A DNA stretch of 64,000 bases, taken from NCBI GenBank assembly GCA_014649155.1, contig BMSM01000006.1, positions 310,001 to 374,000 on the forward strand, given 5' to 3'. The notes under the pieces are model-generated. The model made no database searches. It was not told where the DNA came from and was given only the letters and a program-made list of their open reading frames with translations. The first letter of the stretch is position 1. Each line of letters starts with the position of its first letter. This document shows positions 27,237 through 36,577 of this stretch, piece after piece. The position numbers and the translations under genes were made by a program. Source of the DNA: Streptomyces griseoviridis (GTDB lineage Bacteria; Actinomycetota; Actinomycetes; Streptomycetales; Streptomycetaceae).

Positions 27237-27534
27237 GGCTCGACCCCCTCAACGACGGGGCTCGACGGCCCCAGAGTCTTGACACGCGTTCATGGTCCAG
27301 AACGGGCTCTCCGCGAAGAGACCGGTCCGTAGGGCTTCCACGGTACCTGAGCCCGCGCCCATACGGTACGTCGCCCGCAGCACGTGCCCCTGACCGCAAC
27401 CTCCGAGGCGCCCCGTCCTCGCTGGTCAACGGCGATTTTAACCACTTATCGGGCCACGACCCGCCGGAAGAAGTGAGAGTTCTCTCCAACTGCCCCCCGG
27501 CGGGTACCGCGGGACCCCTGCGGGCCCTCGTGGA
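27237..27534. other. Intergenic region between the DUF3073 gene and vdh
   Basis: About 300 bases hold the DUF3073 leader and the vdh 3' end. Arms cccgccgg (27460-27467) and ccggcggg (27497-27504) could terminate vdh transcription. No gene is seen. Confidence 0.45.
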
Positions 27535-28629
27535 TCAGCCCCGGCCGCGGGCCTCCGCCATCCGCTGCTCGGCGATCCGGTCGGCCGCGGCGGCCGGCGG
27601 AATCCCGTCTTCCTTCGCACGTGCGAATATGGCCAGCGCGGTGTCGTGGATGCGTGCCGCCTTCGCCTTGCACCGCTCGAAGTCGAAGCCGCGCAGCTCG
27701 TCGGCGACCTGGATGACCCCGCCGGCGTTCACCACGTAGTCCGGCGCGTAGAGGATGCCGCGGTCCGCGAGGTCCTTCTCGACGCCGGGGTGGGCGAGCT
27801 GGTTGTTGGCCGCGCCGCAGACCACCTTGGCCGTCAGCACCGGCACGCTGTCGTCGTTCAGCGCCCCGCCGAGCGCGCAGGGCGCGTAGATGTCCAGGCC
27901 CTCGGTCCGGATCAGCGCGTCGGTGTCGGCGACGGCGCGGACGGCCGGGTGGGCCTCGGTGATCCGCCGTACGGCGTCCTCCCGCACGTCCGTGATCACG
28001 ATCCGGGCGCCCTCCGCCAGCAGGTGGTCCACCAGGTGCCGGCCGACCTTGCCGACGCCCGCGACGCCGACCGTCCGGTCGCGCAGCGAGGGGTCGCCCC
28101 ACAGGTGCTGGGCGGCGGCCCGCATGCCCTGGTAGACGCCGAAGGCGGTGAGGACGGAGGAGTCGCCGGCGCCGCCGTGCTCCGGGGACCGGCCGGTGGT
28201 CCAGCGACACTCGCGTGCCACCACGTCCATGTCCGCGACGTACGTGCCGACGTCGCAGGCGGTGACGTACCGGCCGCCGAGCGAGGCGACGAACCGGCCG
28301 TAGGCGAGCAGCAGTTCCTCGGTCTTGACCCGCTCCGGGTCACCGATGATCACGGCCTTGCCGCCGCCGTGGTCGAGCCCGGCCATGGCGTTCTTGTACG
28401 ACATCCCGCGGGCGAGGTTCAGCGCGTCGGCGACGGCCTCGGCCTCGGTGGCGTACGGGTAGAAACGCGTCCCGCCGAGGGCGGGTCCGAGGGCGGTGGA
28501 GTGGATGGCGATGACGGCCCTGAGGCCGCTCGCGCGGTCCTGGCAGAGCACGACCTGCTCATGACCGCCCTGGTCCGAGTGGTACAGGGTGTGCAGTACG
28601 TCAGCTGAAGCGCCGGATACGTCGGTCAC
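27535..28629 (-). CDS. vdh: Valine (branched-chain amino acid) dehydrogenase
   Basis: This is an NAD-dependent oxidative deaminase of valine and related amino acids, feeding acyl-CoA precursors for fatty acids and polyketides. The 364-residue protein reads [20 protein letters not shown] as in Streptomyces Vdh. Catalytic lysines lie in the glycine-rich [19 protein letters not shown] (K79, K91), and the Rossmann loop is [12 protein letters not shown] at about 180. The C terminus has [20 protein letters not shown] 28629 was chosen over an upstream in-frame ATG because AGGAG precedes it and the length equals the family's. Confidence 0.95.
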   Translation of the reverse strand: MTDVSGASADVLHTLYHSDQGGHEQVVLCQDRASGLRAVIAIHSTALGPALGGTRFYPYATEAEAVADALNLARGMSYKNAMAGLDHGGGKAVIIGDPERVKTEELLLAYGRFVASLGGRYVTACDVGTYVADMDVVARECRWTTGRSPEHGGAGDSSVLTAFGVYQGMRAAAQHLWGDPSLRDRTVGVAGVGKVGRHLVDHLLAEGARIVITDVREDAVRRITEAHPAVRAVADTDALIRTEGLDIYAPCALGGALNDDSVPVLTAKVVCGAANNQLAHPGVEKDLADRGILYAPDYVVNAGGVIQVADELRGFDFERCKAKAARIHDTALAIFARAKEDGIPPAAAADRIAEQRMAEARGRG

Positions 28630-28874
28630 TGTGGTGACTCCTGGGCAAGTAGCGGCGGGTGATGGCCGGCCCCCGCGGGGGTCCCCCACGCTTGTGGCAG
28701 AGGGACGGCGGTGGGGGCGTGGGACGAGATTAGAGCCTGCCGGCCCCGCCCGCCGCACCGTGCCGGGGATCACCTCCGCACGGAGTACCCCATGGCACGA
28801 TTCGGGTGGGTTCCGGCGTCCCCGCGAGGGAGCCCGGCAGGTTTTCCCGGCGGTGCGCGGGGGAGGGAGCAGGC

Positions 28875-29723
28875 GTGCCCAAGGTGTCCTCGCTGATCGT
28901 CCCGTACGCCGCGTACTTGCGCGTGTACGAGCCGCTGGCGGCCTTTCCCGAGCCGGAGCGCGGCCACTGGACCCGCTACGCCCGCCGGACCGACCTGCCC
29001 TCGTACCAGGACGAGCTGCGCCGGTCCCTGGCCGACCTGCTGCCGAGCCCGCCGGTGCCGGTCCCGGTGCACGAGAGCGGGGACGCGTTCGTGCTGGAGT
29101 CCGACGGCGTGGTCCGCGTCTGCCCCTGGCGGACCCGGCTGCGCGGCTGGCAGGCGCTTCAGGAGCTGCCCGAGGACTTCCCGGAGCCGGTCGTGGACGC
29201 CCTGCTGCCCCCGGTCCTGCGCCGCCAGGCGGCCCAGGACTACGAACGCTGGCTGGCGGACCACCCCGACGCCCGCCCCTGGATCCGCACGGCGACCTGG
29301 CAGGTGCCGATCAACTGGTTCGTGCTCGTCTCCGACGAGGAGCGGGAGTACGACACGGGCGGCGACCCGCGCGGGGCGGCGCCGGTGCTGCGCTACCGCA
29401 CGCCGATGGTGCAGGCCCGGCGCCGGGTGGCGCGGGGGCTGCGGGCGCTGCGCGAGGCCATGGACGAGGGGCCGCTGATCGACGGCCTGGTGGACGTGGG
29501 CCGCTGGCTGGAGGAGTTCCACCCGCGCTCGGTGGTCGAGCTGGACTACGGGGGCCTGGTGCACACCGTCCCGGCCGGCGCGCTGGAGGACGACCATTCC
29601 GCGGCGGACGTGGCCGAGGGCATCGACGCCCTGCGGCACGGCGACGGGGCCGCCGCGGGGGCGGCGTACGGGCGGCTCGTGGAGCGGTGGCGGGCGGTCC
29701 GGGACCGGCGGTCGGCGAACTGA
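28875..29723 (+). CDS. Conserved Streptomyces protein of unknown function
   Basis: The 282-residue soluble protein starts at a GTG preceded by [34 protein letters not shown]. Notable segments are [45 protein letters not shown] and a repeated-helix C terminus. I recognise no catalytic motif. It lies between vdh (divergent) and bldC, the position of SCO4090 in S. coelicolor as I recall. It may read environmental state for the bld neighbour, but that is only positional. Confidence 0.7.
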   Translation: MPKVSSLIVPYAAYLRVYEPLAAFPEPERGHWTRYARRTDLPSYQDELRRSLADLLPSPPVPVPVHESGDAFVLESDGVVRVCPWRTRLRGWQALQELPEDFPEPVVDALLPPVLRRQAAQDYERWLADHPDARPWIRTATWQVPINWFVLVSDEEREYDTGGDPRGAAPVLRYRTPMVQARRRVARGLRALREAMDEGPLIDGLVDVGRWLEEFHPRSVVELDYGGLVHTVPAGALEDDHSAADVAEGIDALRHGDGAAAGAAYGRLVERWRAVRDRRSAN

Positions 29724-29993
29724 CGTTTGACGTGACGCCCGTTTTGGGGTTTCGTCACTCGCTCCGGGGGATTCCCGGTTCTTCCCGCTGTCGCCTCGGT
29801 GGGGGACGTAAGTCCCGATCCGGGCGTATGACTCAAGCGTGACGGACCGCACGTACACCGCCCTTGCGCCGCTTGCCCCTCCTCGTGCCAAAATAGGACA
29901 AGGAGTCCGGGGAGGGCTCCTTCCGTCCTACTGTGGTGCACTGTAGGCGGATTCTCGGCAATGCGTGCTTTGGGGGGTCCCGTGACCCCTGAT

Positions 29994-30022
29994 CGCCGGT
30001 GTGACTGATCGTCACACCGGCG
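29994..30022. repeat. Perfect 12-bp inverted repeat in the bldC upstream region
   Basis: cgccggtgtgac (29994-30005), loop tgatc, gtcacaccggcg (30011-30022). It could be a terminator of upstream transcription or a regulator-binding palindrome. Confidence 0.85.
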
Positions 30023-30218
30023 TGACTGTCCGCTATGGCATGGTCCATCGGCTTCCGTCGCTGATGGACACCTGGGAGGGCAATTCCATCGGTTTGGCCG
30101 ACGCGGCTGGACAGATGGTGTAGTTGTAGTGCCGAGGACAAGCCGTTCGTCCTATAACCGACTCGACTCGCGTCCGCCATTTCGGGCAACGCGGGTCAAG
30201 GTGCAGAATTTAGAGGAA

Positions 30219-30240
30219 AGAACCGAGAAGGTTCGGTTCT
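30219..30240 (+). promoter_or_regulatory. Leader hairpin adjacent to the bldC ribosome binding site
   Basis: agaaccga / tcggttct with a six-base loop ends four bases before GAGGAGG (30244-30250). Such placement can control access of ribosomes or mRNA stability. Confidence 0.5.
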
Positions 30241-30256
30241 CCCGAGGAGGCCGCTC

Positions 30257-30463
30257 ATGACCGCTCGCACCCCTGATGCCGAGCCGCTGCTGACCCCCGC
30301 CGAGGTCGCGACCATGTTCCGCGTCGACCCGAAGACGGTCACGCGCTGGGCGAAGGCCGGCAAGCTCACGTCGATCCGCACGCTCGGCGGGCACCGCCGT
30401 TACCGTGAGGCCGAGGTGCGCGCACTGCTCGCGGGTATTCCGCAGCAGCGCAGCGAGGCCTGA
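30257..30463 (+). CDS. bldC: Developmental transcriptional regulator BldC
   Basis: The 68-residue MerR-like single-domain DNA-binding protein reads LLTPAEVATMFRVDPKTVTRWAKAGKLTSIRTLGGHRRYREAEV: a winged helix-turn-helix with the wing GGHRRY. It lacks the dimerisation coiled coil of classic MerR proteins. BldC binds head-to-tail on direct repeats and delays entry into development in Streptomyces. The length and sequence match S. coelicolor BldC. A strong terminator follows. Confidence 0.96.
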   Translation: MTARTPDAEPLLTPAEVATMFRVDPKTVTRWAKAGKLTSIRTLGGHRRYREAEVRALLAGIPQQRSEA

Positions 30464-30620
30464 AACACCGCATGACCGGACAGAACGGCAGGTCCCCCAA
30501 CCCGCCGCGGCGTCCGGAACCCACAGCTCCAAGCGACGCGGGGATCTGCCCCAACAGGCCCCACGCCCACGCCGTTCACAGCTCCACAGGCATCTCAGGC
30601 AACTGACAGGGTGCGTCGTC

Positions 30621-30659
30621 GATCGCGCTGGACTCCGCCGGGTCCAGCGCGATTTTTTT
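30621..30659 (+). terminator. Strong intrinsic terminator of bldC
   Basis: atcgcgctggac / gtccagcgcgat forms a 12-base stem followed by seven T residues. Confidence 0.95.
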
Positions 30660-30947
30660 GTGCCCGGTGACAGGTCGTGCGCGCGGTCTGTGCGCGGCCT
30701 TGTCGGAGTCTGGGGAGGGCTGCCGGGGCGGCTGTGAAGACCGCCTGGGGGGCAGTGCCCAGGTCGGTACAATTGCACATATTAAATTGACCAGTTGTAG
30801 GGGAGGTGTAAGTGCCCCCTTTTCAAAAATGAGTGCGGTGACACCCGTCACACATCGGGTGGGTTGTTGGCCACGGCACCGGTGCGCTAGAGGAAGGGCC
30901 GCTTCCCATCGCCCCCCGCGCGTACGGGTGTTGACGCCGACGGCGGC
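30660..30947. other. Intergenic region with an AT-rich patch
   Basis: A locally AT-rich patch (acaattgcacatattaaattgacc, 30770-30792) followed by ggggagg resembles a promoter and ribosome binding site, but the frame behind it closes after six codons. An inverted repeat gtgac-accc-gtcac lies at 30838-30851. No supported gene. Confidence 0.4.
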
Positions 30948-31142
30948 TCACGCGTCCTCGGTGGCGCGTCGGCCCTCCGCGGCCTCCTGACGGCCTGTCG
31001 GCGGCTGCGGGACGGAATCCATGGCCAGCCGCAGCAGACGGTGGCAGACGGGGCAGTGGCGCGTCAGATGGCCGTAGGAGGACGCGGCCGCCAGGTGCGC
31101 GCGGAGCAACGCCCGGGTCTCGTGCCTCGTCGATGCCGCCAT
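30948..31142 (-). CDS. DUF6274 family small protein
   Basis: The 64-residue protein starts at an ATG behind GGAGGTGG: MAASTRHETRALLRAHLAAASSYGHLTRHCPVCHRLLRLAMD. It holds a single HCPVCH motif that could bind a metal or haem-like ligand, and a polar tail. The family is restricted to Streptomyces and has no known role. It lies between bldC and a tRNA-Asp on the minus strand. Confidence 0.75.
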   Translation of the reverse strand: MAASTRHETRALLRAHLAAASSYGHLTRHCPVCHRLLRLAMDSVPQPPTGRQEAAEGRRATEDA

Positions 31143-31224
31143 GTGCCACCTCCGCCGGCCCGCACGGGAAGGGGCCCCTGCGTCCGGGGTACTCAGCGAA
31201 GGTGACGGCGTCAAGACCGGCACG

Positions 31225-31256
31225 AAAAAGCCCCACGTCATAAGACGTGGGGCTTC
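31225..31256 (-). terminator. Terminator of tRNA-Asp
   Basis: On the minus strand aagccccacgtc / gacgtggggctt with a four-base loop is followed by five T residues, six bases beyond the tRNA-Asp 3' end. Confidence 0.92.
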
Positions 31257-31262
31257 ATACTG

Positions 31263-31337
31263 CGGTCCTGACGGGATTTGAACCCGCGGCCTCCACCTTG
31301 ACAGGGTGGCGAGCACTCCAAACTGCTCCACAGGACC
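31263..31337 (-). tRNA. tRNA-Asp (anticodon GTC)
   Basis: On the minus strand GGTCCTG pairs with CAGGACC and the anticodon loop CTGTCAA gives GTC. The gene is identical to the copy at 36314-36388. CCA is not encoded. Confidence 0.95.
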
Positions 31338-31387
31338 AGGTTTCGCGGCGCTTCACTCGCTCTTGCGCTGCGAGACGAAACTGTACA

Positions 31388-31420
31388 GGAGGGTGAGCAC
31401 CCTGGTCGAACTCACCCTCC
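31388..31420 (-). terminator. Terminator of hrpA
   Basis: ggagggtgag / ctcaccctcc is a perfect 10-base stem lying 12 bases after the hrpA stop on the minus strand. Confidence 0.75.
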
Positions 31421-31432
31421 GTGGAGGTCCCG

Positions 31433-34400
31433 TCACGGCGCCGCCGCGTCGATCGCCTTCACGATCCGCTTGTCGGAGACCGGGTACGCGGTGCCCAGCG
31501 CGTGCGCGAAGTAGCTGACCCGCAGCTCCTCGATCATCCAGCGGATGTCCAGGACCTGGCGCGGCACCGGCCGCCCCCGCGGCAGCTGCTCCAGCAGCCA
31601 CGCGTACTCGTCCCGCATCTCGTGGACCTTCTCCATGCGGGTGGTGTCCCGCTGGACGTTGGCCGGCATCTGCTGGAGCCGCCGGTCCGCCGCGATCAGG
31701 TACCGCATCAGGTCGGGCAGCCGCCGGATGCCTGCCTCCGTCACGAAACCGGGCTTCACGAGGGCGTCCAGCTGCCCGCGCACGTCCTGGAGGTTGGCGA
31801 GCAGCGCGGGGCTGCGTACGGCCTTCAGACGGCGTTCGGCGGCGCCCCAGGCGGCGAGCACCTGCTGCACCTGCCCGACTGTGCGGACGGTCGTGTCGAC
31901 GATCTCCGCGCGGACCTTGTCGTACAGCTTCCGGTAGGACTCCTCGTCCCAGGCCGGACCGCCGAAGTCGGCCATCAGCTTGTCGGCGGCGGCCATCGCG
32001 CAGTCGTCGAAGAGGGCCTGGACCGAGCCGTGCGGGTTCGCCGACAGCCCCAGCTTCTGCTGGTTGGTGAGCTTTTCGGACGCGAACTTCGCGGGGTTGA
32101 CCGGGATGTTGCGCAGGATCAGCCGGCGGGTGCCCTTCCACATTGCCTGCGCCTGCTCGGCCTCGGTGTCGAAGAGGCGGACGGAGACGGTGTCCCCGTC
32201 GTCGACCAGCGCCGGGTACGCCTTCACCGGCTGGCCGGCCCGGCGGGTCTCGAAGACACGGGTGAGCGTCCCGATCGTCCAGTCGGTCAGCCCGGTGCGC
32301 TCCAGGGACTCGCCGCCCTGCCGCTCGGCCGTCGCTGCGGCGGCCTGCGAGAGGGCCTTGCGCGCCTTGGGCTTGAGCTGGAGCCGGAGCGACTCCAGGT
32401 CCTTGGCCTCGGCCAGCTTCCGGCGCCGTTCGTCGACGATCCGGAAGGTGATCTTCAGATGGTCGGGGACCTTGTCCCAGTCGAAGTCCTCGGCCTCGAA
32501 GGGCACGCCGACCATGCGCCGCAGCTCCCGCGCCATGGTGGTGGTCAGCGGTTCCTGCAACGGCACCGCCCGCTCCAGGAACTTGCGGGCGTAGTCGGGG
32601 GCGGGCACGTAGTTGCGGCGGATCGGCTTCGGCAGGGAGCGGATCAGCTCGGTGACGACCTGGTCCCTCAGGCCCGGGATCTGCCAGTCGAAGCCCTCGT
32701 CGGTGACCTGGTTGAGGACCTGGAGCGGGATGTGCACGGTCACGCCGTCCGCGTCCGCGCCCGGCTCGAACTGGTACGTCACCCGGAACTTCAGCGGCCC
32801 CTGCCGCCAGGAGTCCGGATAGTCGTCCTTGGTGACCGCGCCGGCCTTCTCGTTGATGAGCATCTCGCGCTCGAAGTCGAGGAAGTCGGGCTGCTCGCGG
32901 TGCTTGCGCTTCCACCAGGAGTCGAAGTGCGCGCCGGAGACCACATGGTCGGGGACCCGCTGGTCGTAGAAGTCGTAGAGCGTCTCGTCGTCGACGAGGA
33001 TGTCCCGGCGCCGGGCGCGGTGCTCCAGTTCCTCGACCTCGGTCAAGAGCCTGCGGTTGTCGGCGAAGAACTTGTGGTGGGTGCGCCAGTCGCCCTCGAC
33101 CAGCGCGTTGCGGATGAACAGCTCGCGGCTGGCCTCCGGGTCGATCCGGCCGTAGTTCACCTTCCGCTGGGCGACGATCGGGACGCCGTACAGCGTGACC
33201 TTCTCGTACGCCATGACGGCGGCCTGGTCCTTCTCCCAGTGCGGTTCGCTGTACGTCCGCTTCAGGAGGTGCCCGGCGAGCGGTTCGACCCACTCGGGCT
33301 CGATCCTGGCGTTGACCCGGGCCCAGAGCCGGCTGGTCTCCACCAGCTCCGCCGACATCACGAACCGCGGCGGCTTCTTGAAGAGGGCCGAGCCGGGGAA
33401 GATCGCGAACTTGGCGTTGCGGGCGCCCACGTACTCGTTCTTGGCCGTGTTCTTCCCGCCCTCCCGCCCGGCGTCCTTCACGTCCTTCATGCCGACGTGG
33501 GAGAGGAGCCCGGCGAGGAGGGACTGGTGGACGCGGTCGCCGGGGGCGTCGTCCTCGTTGAGGTGGATGCCCATCTGCTTGGCGACCGTGCGCAACTGCG
33601 TGTAGATGTCCTGCCATTCGCGGATGCGCAGGAAGTTGAGGAACTCCTGCTTGCACATCCGGCGGAAGGAGGAGGAGCCGCGCTCCCTCTGCTGCTCGCG
33701 CAGGTACCGCCAGAGGTTGAGGAAGGCGAGGAAGTCACTGCTCTCGTCCTTGAACCGGGCGTGCTGCTGGTCGGCCTGGGTCTGCTTGTCCGACGGCCGC
33801 TCGCGCGGGTCCTGGATGGAGAGCGCGGCGGCTATGACCATGACCTCGCGGGCACAGCCGTTCTTGTCGGCCTCCAGGACCATGCGGGCCAGCCGCGGGT
33901 CGACGGGGAGCTGCGCCAGCTTGCGCCCGGTCTCGGTGAGCCGCTTGCGCGGGTCTTTCTGCGCCGGGTCGAGGGCGCCCAGCTCCTGGAGGAGCTGCAC
34001 GCCGTCGCGGATGTTTCGGTGGTCCGGCGGGTCGATGAAGGGGAACTTCTCGATGTCGCCCAGGTCGGCCGCGGTCATCTGGAGGATGACGGAGGCGAGG
34101 TTGGTCCGGAGGATCTCGGCGTCGGTGAACTCGGGCCGGGCGAGGAAGTCGTCCTCGCTGTAGAGCCGGATGCAGATGCCGTCGCTGGTCCGTCCGCAGC
34201 GGCCCTTGCGCTGGTTGGCGCTGGCCTGCGAGATCGGCTCGATGGGCAGCCGCTGGACCTTGGTGCGGTGGCTGTAGCGGGAGATCCGGGCGAAACCGGG
34301 GTCGATCACGTACTTGATGCCGGGGACGGTCAGGGACGTCTCGGCCACGTTGGTCGCCAGCACGATCCTGCGTCCGGTGTGCGGCTGGAAGACGCGGTGC

Positions 34401-35401
34401 TGCTCGGCGTGCGAGAGCCGCGCGTACAACGGCAGTACCTCGGTGAACCGGTACTTCTTCTTCTCCAGCGCGTCGGCGGTGTCCCGGATCTCCCGCTCCC
34501 CGGAGAGGAAGACGAGGATGTCGCCCTTGCCCTCCGCCATCAGCTCCTCGACGGCGTCGGTGATCGCGGTGATCTGGTCCCGGTCGGCGTCCTCGGAGTC
34601 CTCCTCCAGCAACGGCCGGTAGCGGACCTCCACCGGATACGTCCGCCCGCTGACCTCGATGATCGGGGCGTCCCCGAAGTGCCGGGAGAAGCGCTCCGGG
34701 TCGATGGTCGCGGAGGTGATGACGACCTTGAGGTCGGGCCGCCGGGGCAGGAGCTGCGCCAGGTAGCCCAGCAGGAAGTCGATGTTGAGGGACCGCTCGT
34801 GGGCCTCGTCGATGATGATCGTGTCGTAGGCGCGCAGCTCGCGGTCGGTCTGGATCTCGGCGAGCAGGATGCCGTCCGTCATCAGCTTCACGAAGGTGGC
34901 GTCCGGGTTCACCTGGTCGGTGAAGCGCACCTTCCAGCCGACGGCCTCGCCGAGCGGCGTGTCCAGCTCGTCGGCGACCCGCTCGGCGACGGTCCGGGCG
35001 GCGATCCGGCGGGGCTGGGTGTGCCCGATCATGCCCCGGACGCCGCGGCCGAGGTCGAGACAGATCTTGGGGATCTGGGTCGTCTTCCCGGACCCGGTCT
35101 CACCGGCGACGATGACGACCTGGTGGTCGCGGATGGCGTCGGCGATCTCATCCCGTTTCTGGCTGACGGGCAGCTGCTCGGGATAGGTGACGACGGGCAG
35201 GTGGGCGCGGCGCGTGGCGATGCGCTGTTCGGCCCGGTCGACCTCCGTCTCGATCTCGGCGAGGACGGCGGCGCGGGCCTCCGGCTTGCGGATCTTCCGC
35301 GCGCCTTCCAGCCTGCGCCCGAGCCGGTGCGCGTCACGCAGCGACAGCTCGGTCAGACGGGGGGCGAGGGCGCCGAGGGCGGGGGCGGGGTGCGTAGACA
35401 T
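31433..35401 (-). CDS. hrpA: ATP-dependent RNA helicase HrpA
   Basis: The 1322-residue DEAH-box helicase acts on RNA in the cytoplasm. Walker A GETGSGKT is at residues 100-107, DEAH at 198-201 in TIIIDEAHERSL, motif III TSATID, and motif VI NQRKGRCGRTSDG. The helicase-associated HA2 and OB-fold segments follow, then the large HrpA C-terminal DUF3418 region (PHGSVQALFDDCAMAAADKLM). The length matches long bacterial HrpA proteins, about 1300 residues. In E. coli HrpA processes fimbrial mRNA and helps rescue stalled ribosomes; the role here is unproven. The gene is alone between tRNA genes. Confidence 0.95.
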   Translation of the reverse strand: MSTHPAPALGALAPRLTELSLRDAHRLGRRLEGARKIRKPEARAAVLAEIETEVDRAEQRIATRRAHLPVVTYPEQLPVSQKRDEIADAIRDHQVVIVAGETGSGKTTQIPKICLDLGRGVRGMIGHTQPRRIAARTVAERVADELDTPLGEAVGWKVRFTDQVNPDATFVKLMTDGILLAEIQTDRELRAYDTIIIDEAHERSLNIDFLLGYLAQLLPRRPDLKVVITSATIDPERFSRHFGDAPIIEVSGRTYPVEVRYRPLLEEDSEDADRDQITAITDAVEELMAEGKGDILVFLSGEREIRDTADALEKKKYRFTEVLPLYARLSHAEQHRVFQPHTGRRIVLATNVAETSLTVPGIKYVIDPGFARISRYSHRTKVQRLPIEPISQASANQRKGRCGRTSDGICIRLYSEDDFLARPEFTDAEILRTNLASVILQMTAADLGDIEKFPFIDPPDHRNIRDGVQLLQELGALDPAQKDPRKRLTETGRKLAQLPVDPRLARMVLEADKNGCAREVMVIAAALSIQDPRERPSDKQTQADQQHARFKDESSDFLAFLNLWRYLREQQRERGSSSFRRMCKQEFLNFLRIREWQDIYTQLRTVAKQMGIHLNEDDAPGDRVHQSLLAGLLSHVGMKDVKDAGREGGKNTAKNEYVGARNAKFAIFPGSALFKKPPRFVMSAELVETSRLWARVNARIEPEWVEPLAGHLLKRTYSEPHWEKDQAAVMAYEKVTLYGVPIVAQRKVNYGRIDPEASRELFIRNALVEGDWRTHHKFFADNRRLLTEVEELEHRARRRDILVDDETLYDFYDQRVPDHVVSGAHFDSWWKRKHREQPDFLDFEREMLINEKAGAVTKDDYPDSWRQGPLKFRVTYQFEPGADADGVTVHIPLQVLNQVTDEGFDWQIPGLRDQVVTELIRSLPKPIRRNYVPAPDYARKFLERAVPLQEPLTTTMARELRRMVGVPFEAEDFDWDKVPDHLKITFRIVDERRRKLAEAKDLESLRLQLKPKARKALSQAAAATAERQGGESLERTGLTDWTIGTLTRVFETRRAGQPVKAYPALVDDGDTVSVRLFDTEAEQAQAMWKGTRRLILRNIPVNPAKFASEKLTNQQKLGLSANPHGSVQALFDDCAMAAADKLMADFGGPAWDEESYRKLYDKVRAEIVDTTVRTVGQVQQVLAAWGAAERRLKAVRSPALLANLQDVRGQLDALVKPGFVTEAGIRRLPDLMRYLIAADRRLQQMPANVQRDTTRMEKVHEMRDEYAWLLEQLPRGRPVPRQVLDIRWMIEELRVSYFAHALGTAYPVSDKRIVKAIDAAAP

Positions 35402-35456
35402 ACGGACTCCAGGATCTCATCCCGGCGAAAAGAGTGGCGAACGCTTTTGCCGTGCC

Positions 35457-36131
35457 TCATCCGTTCCGCCCCAGCAGCGCGGTGAGGTCACCGGCCGACC
35501 AGTGGCCGGCGGCGCCGGGGCAGGCGGCGACGTACCCGGCGACCGCGGTCAGGTCCCACGCCCCGGCGGACAGCAGCCCGGCGGCCAGGAACCGTACATA
35601 GGGGAGGGAGGGCGCGACCCACGGCACGTCGTGCATGCCCCACGGGGCGGTGAAGGTCAGGGCCGGCAGCCCGTCGAGCTGCCCGGCGCAGACCAGCGTC
35701 TCGTACCGCCCGCCCCCGAGCACGGCCCGCCCCCGCGTCAGGACGTCCGTCAGGTCGAACCCGTCCCCGCCGGGCTCCCGGTACATCTCCTGGGCGGCGA
35801 TGTCGGCGAACTGCCCGGCGGTGACGAGGTGCGCCCGCGCCAGCACCCGCCCGTCCGCCCCCGGGTCGTAGAAGGCCCGGCCGCCCTGCCACACCGGTGA
35901 CCTGGTGGCGAAGTACATCGCCCCGTCCAGCTCGACGGGCAGCGACCGCGCGGGCATCGTCCGGTCCCGGCACCCCGGATACCTCCGCCGGGCCCCGGCC
36001 GGCCGCCCGCCCCGGAGGTACGCGGCAAGCCGGCCGAGATGCGTGTTGGACCCGTACGACGTGTACCAGACCAGCCCCGGCCGCCGGTCGCCCGGCAGCA
36101 CGGGGTCGATGCGGCGCGGGGCGGTGACCAT
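35457..36131 (-). CDS. Gamma-glutamylcyclotransferase-like (YGSN motif) protein
   Basis: The 224-residue protein has LVWYTSYGSNTHLGRLAAYL at its N terminus. The YGSN motif begins the glutathione-specific and BtrG-like cyclotransferase fold. GCRDRTMPARS, a FATRSPVWQGGRAFYDP segment and an acidic EMYREPGG loop follow. In Streptomyces annotation this family is often labelled histone deacetylase, which I consider a mislabel. The substrate is unknown. Two starts are possible (36140 GTG, 36131 ATG) and no ribosome binding site decides. A terminator-like stem lies on the tRNA side. Confidence 0.7.
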   Translation of the reverse strand: MVTAPRRIDPVLPGDRRPGLVWYTSYGSNTHLGRLAAYLRGGRPAGARRRYPGCRDRTMPARSLPVELDGAMYFATRSPVWQGGRAFYDPGADGRVLARAHLVTAGQFADIAAQEMYREPGGDGFDLTDVLTRGRAVLGGGRYETLVCAGQLDGLPALTFTAPWGMHDVPWVAPSLPYVRFLAAGLLSAGAWDLTAVAGYVAACPGAAGHWSAGDLTALLGRNG

Positions 36132-36152
36132 GCGGTACACGTACCCACACGA

Positions 36153-36190
36153 AAGAGCCCCTCTCCCGTAGTGCGGGGAGAGGGGCTCTT
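36153..36190 (-). terminator. Terminator of the tRNA-Glu/Asp/Phe cluster
   Basis: aagagcccctctccc / gggagaggggctctt is a perfect 15-base stem just past the 3' end of tRNA-Phe on the minus strand. Confidence 0.9.
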
Positions 36191-36209
36191 GCCCTGGTCA
36201 GGGCTGCGG

Positions 36210-36283
36210 TGGCTGGGGCCGGGGTCGAACCGGCGACCTTCCGCTTTTCAGGCGGACGCTCGTACCAACTGAGCTACCCAGCC
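36210..36283 (-). tRNA. tRNA-Phe (anticodon GAA)
   Basis: On the minus strand GGCTGGG pairs with CCCAGCC, and the anticodon stem-loop TCCGC-CTGAAAA-GCGGA gives GAA. It is the last gene of a three-tRNA cluster. Confidence 0.95.
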
Positions 36284-36313
36284 ACGAGGTTTCACGTGAA
36301 ACGTGTACCTCAG

Positions 36314-36388
36314 CGGTCCTGACGGGATTTGAACCCGCGGCCTCCACCTTGACAGGGTGGCGAGCACTCCAAACTGCTCCACAGGACC
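36314..36388 (-). tRNA. tRNA-Asp (anticodon GTC), second identical copy
   Basis: Same sequence as 31263-31337 across the whole gene: GGTCCTG/CAGGACC acceptor and CTGTCAA loop. Confidence 0.95.
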
Positions 36389-36424
36389 AAGCGTGTGTAC
36401 GACAGTGTCGCACACGATCTTGCG

Positions 36425-36497
36425 TGCCCCCAACGGGATTCGAACCCGTGCTACCGCCTTGAAAGGGCGGCGTCCTAGGCCGCTAGACGATGAGGGC
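36425..36497 (-). tRNA. tRNA-Glu (anticodon TTC)
   Basis: On the minus strand GCCCTCA pairs with TGGGGGC (one G-U), and the loop CTTTCAA gives anticodon TTC. It is first in the Glu-Asp-Phe cluster. Confidence 0.95.
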
Positions 36498-36577
36498 TAT
36501 CGGCCCGCCTGGGCGCTTCTCAGCGCGTCGGGGACGTGAGAAGCATATGGGATGGCGGGAGCTATCGCCAAAACGGT

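Larger units (their letters stand above)
29724..30256 (+). promoter_or_regulatory. Long bldC upstream region
   Basis: This 530-base noncoding stretch precedes bldC. It holds a perfect 12-bp inverted repeat with a five-base loop (29994-30022), a TATAAC -10 box at 30154-30159 and a second candidate TACTGT box near 29927. An eight-base hairpin (30219-30240) lies just ahead of the GAGGAGG ribosome binding site. I see no credible gene in it. The size fits complex developmental control. Confidence 0.5.

Noticed and set aside
30811..30990. Small plus-strand gene behind the ggggagg site near 30800
   Set aside because: The nearest GTG frame ends after six codons. The alternative ATG frame has no site of its own and runs antisense into DUF6274.
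31421..35485. 1354-codon plus-strand frame opposite hrpA
   Set aside because: hrpA on the minus strand has all helicase motifs; the opposite frame has none.
35457..36131. Histone deacetylase annotation for this gene
   Set aside because: The YGSN motif and 224-residue length fit cyclotransferase-like proteins; no deacetylase His-Asp motifs are visible.
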